Shown here piece after piece: positions 57,801 to 64,000 of a DNA stretch of 64,000 nt; the first letter of the stretch is position 1; each line of letters begins with the position of its first letter. The notes under the pieces were generated by a model, which was given only the letters and a program-made list of their open reading frames with translations, was not told the DNA's origin and searched no databases. Source of the stretch: Roseiarcus sp963726105. GTDB taxonomy: Bacteria > Pseudomonadota > Alphaproteobacteria > Rhizobiales > Beijerinckiaceae. The stretch lies in assembly GCA_963726105.1 (NCBI GenBank), contig CAVSBJ010000024.1, positions 434,001 through 498,000 on the forward strand, given 5' to 3'. The position numbers were made by a program, and so were the translations under genes.

Positions 57801-58208
57801 TCCGATTCCATTTTCAAATCCTACCTTGCCGAAGCATTGTTGATGAGCGGCGAGATCGTGGGCGCCGAATCCGCCCTCCAGGACGCCTTCGCGTTCGTTG
57901 AGCAGTCAGGCGAACGGTTCTGGCTCGCCGATTTGTGCCGCGTCGATGGTCAGATCGCGCTCAGGCGCCCCGAGCCCGACCGAAAGCGCGCCGAAGCCTG
58001 TTTCCTCAAGGCCATCGAAATCGCCCACGGGCACGAAGCCCGCATGCTCGAACTGCGCGCGGCCACCGACCTTGCCCGGCTATGGCGCCAGGCAGGTGCG
58101 CGCAACGATCCTCACGCGCTGCTCGACCCGATCCTCGCCGCGATCGAGGGCGGAGAGACCACAAGGGATGTGCGCAACGCCCGTGCCCTGCTGGCGGAGA
58201 TCGGGTGA
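54857..58208 (+). pseudogene. SAM-cyclase-AAA-TPR adenylate cyclase gene, two frameshifts
   Basis: The correct product would be a single protein of about 1110 residues. It comprises a SAM domain (WLRGLGLGQYEPLFREND), a class III cyclase domain (LTVMFCDLAGSTVLSARLDP, FVAKFMGDGVLAYFGFPRAH), a MalT/STAND-like ATPase with Walker A LISGEAGIGKS, and TPR-like helices. The frame shifts at about 54950 (GACTCAC where GACCTCAC is expected) and at about 55640, where VSRFEASRSQHLTPFVGRDH is in the next frame. The third block (from 55674) stays open for 844 residues and could be translated from a TTG overlapping the previous stop. Confidence 0.8.
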
Positions 58209-58289
58209 CGGGAGTTGGCGTTCCCTTAGATGCGCACCTCTGCTGAGTCCCCAAGACGACGACCGTCGCGACCCGCGATGTCCCCTAAA

Positions 58290-58332
58290 CGTCGACTCCA
58301 GCCGGCCGCAATGCGCACTTAGCGGTCATTCC
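58290..58332. repeat. Dispersed repeat, copy D (partial)
   Basis: The 19-base block identical to copy B (58290-58308) is followed by AATGCGCACTTAGCGGTC, then the similarity stops next to an SDR gene fragment. Confidence 0.65.
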
Positions 58333-58345
58333 TAGACCAGAGCAG

Positions 58346-58423
58346 GTTACCCTGGCTTCGCACGACAGCAGCTTCGTGACAGGAATCGATCTGCCGATCG
58401 ACGGCGGCTTCGCTCACGTTTGA
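58346..58423 (+). pseudogene. C-terminal fragment of an SDR oxidoreductase gene
   Basis: The last 25 codons of a short-chain dehydrogenase remain (VTLASHDSSFVTGIDLPIDG, then GFAHV and a stop). SDR enzymes typically end with an LASDDSSFVTG-type motif and DGG. The rest of the gene is gone; repeat copy D lies just upstream of the break. Confidence 0.65.
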
Positions 58424-59015
58424 TCTCCCTCGGCTCGATGAGGGCGAATGCGAAAAATAGGAGAGATATCCGCTCCCGCTGTCGGAGACCTACTGCATCA
58501 TCTCGAAGGAGGTAACGCGGCGTTGTCAGACCAATTGGATCGACGCGGCGCGAGGTTTGGAAGGCCCGCTGGATTTTAGGCCGCCGTGGCGGCTCGCCAC
58601 GTCCGGAACGCTTCGTCGCTTGCGACGCGAAGCGTGCGGCAGGATGTGAGTGACGCTGGACGTTGAACGTGTAGTGAACGGCGGCGTGAACGGACAGGAA
58701 GCACCGGGCTGATCTGGGCGATTTGAACCGCTGCATCTTACGCTCGCGACGAAGGCGCGCCAGCCACGACACCTGATTACGTCGCTTTGCGTGGTCTTGA
58801 TTCGTCGCGGCCTTGCCAAGTCTTAGGCTGTGCAACATAGTCCGCGTCAGTATCTCGCGGCCAGCGCCAGCGCCGGCGGGGTGCTACCGCAAGGAGGAAC
58901 GCGCCGCAATCGGACGCGGGTCGGAGGCGATCGCGACGCCTCGGGCCTCCGACTCGGATCACGGGCCAGGCATCGGCCCCGAGGCCTGGTCCAACCGCTG
59001 GGAAATTGGCCACGC
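58424..59015. other. Gene-free stretch upstream of the RND permease gene
   Basis: Frames here on both strands (including long minus-strand ones) read as low-complexity Arg/Pro/Ser text without family character. The RND frame is open from 58830, but residues before the ATG at 59016 match nothing. No regulator gene was found. Confidence 0.5.
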
Positions 59016-62000
59016 ATGTGGATCGTCCGAATCGCACTCGATCGACCCTACACTTTCGTGGTGTTGTCGCTGCTGATCCTGATTCTCAGCCCGCTGGTGA
59101 TCCTGCGCACTCCGACGGACATCTTTCCGAACATCAACATCCCCGTGATCGCGGTGGTGTGGACCTATACCGGCCTCAATCCCGAAGATATCGAAGGACG
59201 GCTGACCTCATCGTACGAACGAGCGCTCACGACCCTGGTCGACAACATCCAGCACATCGAATCAACCTCCTATAACGGCCTTGCCCTGGTCAAGATCTTC
59301 CTCCAGCCCGGCGCCAGCCTCGATACTGCGAACGCGCAAGTGACGGCGGCCTCGCAGTTTCTGCTGCGGCAGACGCCCCCGGGGACGCAGCCGCCGGAAA
59401 TCCTGAACTACAGCGCCTCCAACGTGCCAATTCTGCAACTCGGGCTCTCTGGCGACAACCTGTCCGAGCAGCAACTCAACGATCTCGGCCTGAACTTCCT
59501 CCGTACGCAACTGATTACGGTGCCAGGCGCCACGATTCCGTATCCGTACGGCGGCAAGCAGCGGCAGGTCACGATCGCCCTCAATCCGGCGCGTTTACAG
59601 GCAAAGGGGCTGTCGCCGACCGACGTGCTGAATGCCGTGGCGGCGCAGAATTTGGTGCTGCCGTCCGGCACGGCGAAGATCTCTGAGTTCGAATACGATG
59701 TGCGCACCAACGCGGCGCCGAGCACTATCGAGCAGCTCAACGACCTGCCGATCCGCACCGTCGGCAACGCCACCATCTATTTGCGAGACGTCTCTACTGT
59801 CAGCGACGGGTTTGCGCCGCAGACCAACATCGTGCGGCAGGACGGCCAGCGCGGCGTGCTGGTGACCGTGCTCAAGGCCGGCAACGCGTCGACGATCAAT
59901 GTGGTCGACGACATCCGCGCGCTGTTGCCCCGGGTGCAGCAGACGCTGCCGCCGCAACTGCGCATCAGACCGATCGGCGACCAGTCGATCTTCGTCAAGG
60001 CTGCGGTCGCCGACGTGGTGCGCGAGGCGGTGATCGCGGCGTGTCTAACCGCGCTGATGATCCTACTGTTTCTCGGTAGCTGGCGCAGTACCTTGATCAT
60101 TGCGGTGTCGATACCCCTATCGATCCTGACGTCGGTGATGGTGCTGAGTGCGCTCGGCGAGACGATCAACATAATGACGCTGGGCGGCCTCGCGCTCGCT
60201 GTGGGGATCCTAGTCGACGATGCGACCGTGACGATCGAGAATATAGAGCGCTACCTCGAGAACGGGCAGCCGCTGCGCGAGGCGATCCTCAGCGGCGCCT
60301 CCCAAATCGCGGTGCCGGCGCTGGTCTCGACGCTCTGTATCTGCATCGTGTTCGTGCCGATGTTCCTGCTGCAAGGCGTGGCGCGCTATCTGTTCATGCC
60401 ATTGGCTGAGGCGGTGGTGTTTGCGATGCTGACGTCCTACTTCCTGTCGCGCACCCTCGTCCCGACGATGGCGATGTATCTGCTGCGGCCCAAGCCGCAT
60501 GCCACGGCCCGCTCGCGCAATCCGCTGGTTATTTTCCAGCGCGGCTTCGAGCGCGGTTTCGAGCGGACCCGGCATGCCTATCGCGACATGCTGGATCTGC
60601 TGGTGCGCCGCCGCGGTGTGTTCATTCCCGGATTTCTGGCCTGCTGCTTGGCGCTCTTCGCGCTTGGGCCCTGGCTTGGCCAGGACTTTTTCCCCAACAC
60701 TGATAGCGGTCAGTTCATCCTCCACATGCGCGCGAAGACCGGCACCCGCATAGAGGAAACCGCGCGCCTCGCCGACGAGGTAGAGAGCGCCATGCGGCGG
60801 GTGATCCCGGCGCGCGAACTGGACACGATCGTCGACAACATCGGTCTGCCGTATAGCGGGATGAACCTCACCCACACGGCGACCGGCGTGCTTGGCGCGG
60901 CGGACGCGGACATCATGGTCTCGCTCAAGCCAGATCACCAACCGACCGCCAATTACCTCGATGCGATCCGGCGGATGGTCGCCCAAAAGTTCCCAGGCGT
61001 GACGTTCTACGCGCTACCGGCCGACATGATCACGCAGATCCTGAACTTCGGCATGCCATCGCCGATCGGCATCGAGATTGACGGTGCCGATGTGCATGGC
61101 AACCGCATCGTCGCCGACCAGATTCTCGAACAGGCCCGTCAGGTGCCGGGTGTGGTGGATGCGCACATTCAGCAGCGGTTCGACTACCCGGACCTCGACA
61201 TCAGCGTAGATCGCACCAAGGCGCAGCAGAACGGCCTGACTGAGCGTGACGTGGCGGGCAGCGTGCTGGAGACCCTGAGCGGAAGCTTCCAGACCTCCCC
61301 GATATTCTTCCTCAACTCGAAGAACGGCGTAAACTACCAGGTTGCGGCCGAGACGCCGCAATACGACATCCAGTCTCTGCACGATCTCCGGAACATCCCG
61401 GTCACCGGATCGTCAGGCAGTCGGGCCATCCTCGCCGATATCGCCACGATCTCTCGCTCACAGGAGATGGCGGCGGTGGATCATTACAACATCCGCCGCG
61501 TCGTCGACATTTACGCCAACGTGCAGGGCCGCGACCTCGGCGCGGTGGGTCGGGACATCGAGCGCGTCGTCGCCGCCAACCGCGGCCACCTGCCGCGCGG
61601 AAGCTTCGTGACCATACGCGGCCAACTCGAGACGATGCGTAGCGCCTACATCAGTCTGGCCGAGGGACTGGGCTTCTCCATCCTGCTCGTCTACCTGCTG
61701 ATCGTTGTGAACTTCCAGTCCTGGCTTGACCCATTCATCATCATCACGGCCCTGGTGGGGGCGTTGGGCGGGATTGTGCTATTTCTGTTCCTGACCGGAA
61801 CGACGCTGAGCGTGCCGGCGCTCATGGGCGCGATCATGTGCATGGGAGTCGCGACCGCAAACAGCATCCTCCTGGTGTCGTTCGCCCGCGAGCGGCTGGC
61901 CGAGCACGGCAATTCGGCTCGCGCCGCCATCGAGGCCGGCTTCACCCGGTTCCGGCCGGTGTTGATGACGGCGCTGGCGATGATCATCGGCATGGTGCCG

Positions 62001-62183
62001 ATGTCGCTTGGTCTGGGCGCGGGCGGCGAGCAGAACGCTCCGCTGGGACGGGCGGTGATCGGAGGCCTGCTCCTTGCAACGGTCGCGACGCTGGTGTTCG
62101 TTCCGGCCGTCTTCTCCCTCCTGCACGCGAGGCGCGCGCCTCGCGTGGCGGAGAGTCCCGGCGCCCCAATTGTCGCAGCTTAA
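59016..62183 (+). CDS. RND multidrug efflux permease (AcrB/MdtB type)
   Basis: This is an inner-membrane proton/drug antiporter of 1055 residues with 12 TM segments. It starts MWIVRIALDRPYTFVVLSLL, then TPTDIFPNINIPVIAVVWTY. The TM4 proton-relay pair is in LALAVGILVDDATVTIENIE, and the second half is complete to FVPAVFSLLHARRAP. ATG 59016 was chosen by homology to the usual N-terminus. It precedes its adaptor in the transcript (the reverse of the more common order) and no outer-membrane factor follows in the window. Substrate is unknown. Confidence 0.92.
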   Translation: MWIVRIALDRPYTFVVLSLLILILSPLVILRTPTDIFPNINIPVIAVVWTYTGLNPEDIEGRLTSSYERALTTLVDNIQHIESTSYNGLALVKIFLQPGASLDTANAQVTAASQFLLRQTPPGTQPPEILNYSASNVPILQLGLSGDNLSEQQLNDLGLNFLRTQLITVPGATIPYPYGGKQRQVTIALNPARLQAKGLSPTDVLNAVAAQNLVLPSGTAKISEFEYDVRTNAAPSTIEQLNDLPIRTVGNATIYLRDVSTVSDGFAPQTNIVRQDGQRGVLVTVLKAGNASTINVVDDIRALLPRVQQTLPPQLRIRPIGDQSIFVKAAVADVVREAVIAACLTALMILLFLGSWRSTLIIAVSIPLSILTSVMVLSALGETINIMTLGGLALAVGILVDDATVTIENIERYLENGQPLREAILSGASQIAVPALVSTLCICIVFVPMFLLQGVARYLFMPLAEAVVFAMLTSYFLSRTLVPTMAMYLLRPKPHATARSRNPLVIFQRGFERGFERTRHAYRDMLDLLVRRRGVFIPGFLACCLALFALGPWLGQDFFPNTDSGQFILHMRAKTGTRIEETARLADEVESAMRRVIPARELDTIVDNIGLPYSGMNLTHTATGVLGAADADIMVSLKPDHQPTANYLDAIRRMVAQKFPGVTFYALPADMITQILNFGMPSPIGIEIDGADVHGNRIVADQILEQARQVPGVVDAHIQQRFDYPDLDISVDRTKAQQNGLTERDVAGSVLETLSGSFQTSPIFFLNSKNGVNYQVAAETPQYDIQSLHDLRNIPVTGSSGSRAILADIATISRSQEMAAVDHYNIRRVVDIYANVQGRDLGAVGRDIERVVAANRGHLPRGSFVTIRGQLETMRSAYISLAEGLGFSILLVYLLIVVNFQSWLDPFIIITALVGALGGIVLFLFLTGTTLSVPALMGAIMCMGVATANSILLVSFARERLAEHGNSARAAIEAGFTRFRPVLMTALAMIIGMVPMSLGLGAGGEQNAPLGRAVIGGLLLATVATLVFVPAVFSLLHARRAPRVAESPGAPIVAA

Positions 62184-62199
62184 GGAGCCTGGGCATATT

Positions 62200-63453
62200 A
62201 TGCTGAAGGATCCGGAGGCAAAGGAATTCGCCCCGCTGGAGGCCCCCCCGGTGATGCGGCGACCCGCTCGGCTCAGCGGCATGTTGTTTGTCGGACTGGC
62301 GATCGTAGCGGCGCTGCTCGGCGGCCTGATTTACAATGGCATGCGCGAGCGCTCGGCGGCGGAGGCGGCGCTGGCGACAGAGACCACGCAGGATGCGGCG
62401 CCGTTCGTCGACGTCGTGCATCCAGCCGGCGACGCGCCCGACCAGACGCTGGTGTTGCCGGGCCAGACCATGGCGTTTATCGACACCCCGATCTACGCGC
62501 GCGCCAGCGGCTACCTGAAAAGCTGGAATTACGACATCGGCGCCCATGTGAAGCGGGAGGACGTGCTCGCGCAGATCGATAGCCCTGAACTCGACCAGCA
62601 GTTGCGCGCGGCGCAGGCGCAACTGGCGCAGATGCAGGCCGCAGTGACGCAGGCGGAGGCGAATATGGACCTCGCCAAGGTGACGAGCGGCCGCACCTCG
62701 GAGCTCGTGCGGCAGGGCTGGACCAGCCGGCAGCAAGGCGATCAAGACCGGTTAACCTATGCGGGGAGCACGGCCGCGGTCGACGTCGCGCGCGCCAACG
62801 TGCGGGTGGAGCAGGCGCAGGTGGACCGCTTGGAGCAACTGACCAGTTTCGAGCGCGTGACGGCGCCGTTCGATGGCCTGATCACTGCACGCAACACCGA
62901 TGTCGGCGCGCTGATCAACGCCGGGGCCGGGAGCCCCGCCACAGAGTTGTTCCACATGGCCTCGATCCAGACGCTGCGCATCTTCGTCGCGGCACCGGAG
63001 ACCGACGCGCCGGATTTGCACCCGGGCGCTGCGGCGACGGTGACGTTCGACGAGTATCCGGGGCAGGTGTTCCAGGGCACGCTGGCGCGCACCGACGGAG
63101 CGATCAACCCCACCTCACGAACTCTGCTGGTCGAGGTGGACGTGGATAACGCCGACGGCAAGCTGCTGCCCGGCGCCTACGCCTTCGTGCAGTTCACGCT
63201 TCAGCGGCGGGCACATTCAGTCGTGATTCCGGCCAACACGCTGCTATTCCGCAGCGAGGGGCTGCGGGTCGCCGTGGTGCGCAACGGCGTTGCGGAACTG
63301 GCGCCGGTCACCATCGGCCGGGACTATGGCGACCGCGTCGAGGTGTTGACCGGCCTGAACTCCACGGATGAGGTGATCATCAATCCGTCCGATTCGCTGG
63401 TCAGCGGCACCGCGGTGCGCCTGGTAAAGCACAAGCCGGGAGGCGCTGCCTGA
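62200..63453 (+). CDS. RND efflux periplasmic adaptor (membrane fusion protein)
   Basis: This is a 417-residue HlyD/AcrA-type adaptor. It has one N-terminal membrane anchor (LSGMLFVGLAIVAALLGGLI), the lipoyl-like half-motifs around ASGYLKSWNYDIGAHVKRED, a coiled-coil hairpin (QLRAAQAQLAQMQAAVTQAE) and beta-barrel residues (LRIFVAAPETDAPDLHPGAA). It links the upstream permease to an outer-membrane channel. It starts 17 bases after the permease stop behind AAGGAG. Confidence 0.92.
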   Translation: MLKDPEAKEFAPLEAPPVMRRPARLSGMLFVGLAIVAALLGGLIYNGMRERSAAEAALATETTQDAAPFVDVVHPAGDAPDQTLVLPGQTMAFIDTPIYARASGYLKSWNYDIGAHVKREDVLAQIDSPELDQQLRAAQAQLAQMQAAVTQAEANMDLAKVTSGRTSELVRQGWTSRQQGDQDRLTYAGSTAAVDVARANVRVEQAQVDRLEQLTSFERVTAPFDGLITARNTDVGALINAGAGSPATELFHMASIQTLRIFVAAPETDAPDLHPGAAATVTFDEYPGQVFQGTLARTDGAINPTSRTLLVEVDVDNADGKLLPGAYAFVQFTLQRRAHSVVIPANTLLFRSEGLRVAVVRNGVAELAPVTIGRDYGDRVEVLTGLNSTDEVIINPSDSLVSGTAVRLVKHKPGGAA

Positions 63454-64000
63454 GATGCGCCGGCCAGCCACCAGCTTTGGCCACATAACTGCGGTGGATC
63501 GCCGCCACCGTCCTGGCCACGGCTTCTCCGCGCGCCTCATCGGCGCGGATGCCGCGCTTGACCTTTGGGCGCGGCGACACGCCTTGCGACAGTCGGAAAT
63601 TGAATCGATTCTGGCTATGGATGAAGCGGAAGCGCGTATACCTAAACGCACTCACGATGGGCTGTCTGTCCTTAACTCAGATGGATCTCTCAGGGGCTTC
63701 GGTTGGCCGACGATTCAGGACGCGACCGTCCGGACGCACATGAAGTGTGAGTTGGTCGGGCCGGGTGTCTTTCGGCGCGGCGACGATCCCGCAATGGCTG
63801 CTTTACGTCCGAGAGGAGCCGGGTGGAGAAGAGAACTTCCGCCTCGGGTCGGTAGCGTTTTTGCTGCGACGCAGCCGTCATGCTGGCCGCTTGAACGTTA
63901 GGACATTCTCGCCTGCGCTGCCGTCGCAAAACAGCGACCATGCGTCCATTATAGCGCGATCTGCTTTGACTGAATCGCGGGGGATTCCCAAGAGGGCGCG
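63454..64000. other. Region after the RND operon without an assignable gene
   Basis: An ATG at 63455 with GGGAGG upstream opens a 148-codon frame to 63901. Its product (MRRPATSFGHITAVDRRH and on) has no recognisable family, signal peptide or domain. An outer-membrane factor was expected here but is not evident. The stretch may be debris; the last part reaches the window edge. Confidence 0.4.

Noticed and set aside
58347..58838. Minus-strand frame of 163 codons upstream of the RND permease
   Set aside because: Its text is Arg/Ser-rich with no domain and it overlaps the SDR tail in antisense; treated as non-coding.

Overview
The window looks like a chromosomal piece of a GC-rich alphaproteobacterium, most likely order Hyphomicrobiales (Rhizobiales) and perhaps the Beijerinckiaceae/Methylocystaceae side. 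This rests on recognisable local gene pairs (hsp20 with DUF1150, DUF1036 with pyk, acnA divergent from ccmAB, an EipA/DUF1134 protein, DUF4396) and on the protein sequences. The genus is not determined. Several genes start with TTG or GTG, and a four-base TTGA or GTGA stop/start overlap recurs (secA-prmC, thyA-folA, the FMN enzyme and the RraA-like gene).

Layout. 0-2 kb: 3' end of secA and prmC. 2-3.4 kb: a broken IS5-type transposase. 3.5-11.6 kb: acnA, an SDR, ccmA/ccmB without ccmC, an exostosin-like glycosyltransferase, DoxX and an MFS transporter. 12-18.7 kb: lytic transglycosylase, DUF4396 membrane protein, site-2 protease with CBS domains, a secreted PEP-CTERM phosphoesterase, DUF1036 and pyruvate kinase. 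18.7-25.9 kb: a class-II-like cytochrome c, a 3-hydroxyisobutyrate-dehydrogenase-type enzyme, an Arg/Phe/Gly-rich secreted protein, a zinc-ribbon/RecD-like helicase fusion, heat-shock hsp20-DUF1150 with a candidate sigma32 promoter and RNA thermometer, a lone ImmA/IrrE-type protease, thyA-folA and an EipA homologue. 26-34.8 kb: a Liv-type ABC transporter without its binding protein, divergent galE and galU, an FMN hydroxyacid dehydrogenase, a frameshifted RraA-like gene and kdsD. These last genes feed sugar nucleotides and KDO precursors into envelope synthesis.

35-43 kb is accessory: two small ORFs, a 678-residue leaderless protein with cell-wall-enzyme features, a class I glutamine amidotransferase, tRNA-Glu, an intact IS5-family element that split a small secreted-protein gene (the target duplication is still visible), a NUMOD3-like fragment, a pentapeptide-protein fragment and two membrane proteins. 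43-49.7 kb: amidase, an IS630 remnant that cut off the end of a lysophospholipase-like hydrolase, pyrG, an OxlT-type MFS transporter and tRNA-Ser. 49.7-58.4 kb is a decayed zone with a frameshifted Sel1 protein, a truncated cytochrome c, two frameshifted class III adenylate cyclases, an internally deleted IS110 transposase, an SDR tail and four copies of a short dispersed repeat. The window closes with an RND efflux permease and its adaptor.

I see no phage, CRISPR or complete defence system. The most unusual items are the zinc-ribbon/helicase fusion, the leaderless murein-enzyme-like protein, the hsp20 leader, the split secreted-protein gene and the dispersed repeat in the decayed zone.
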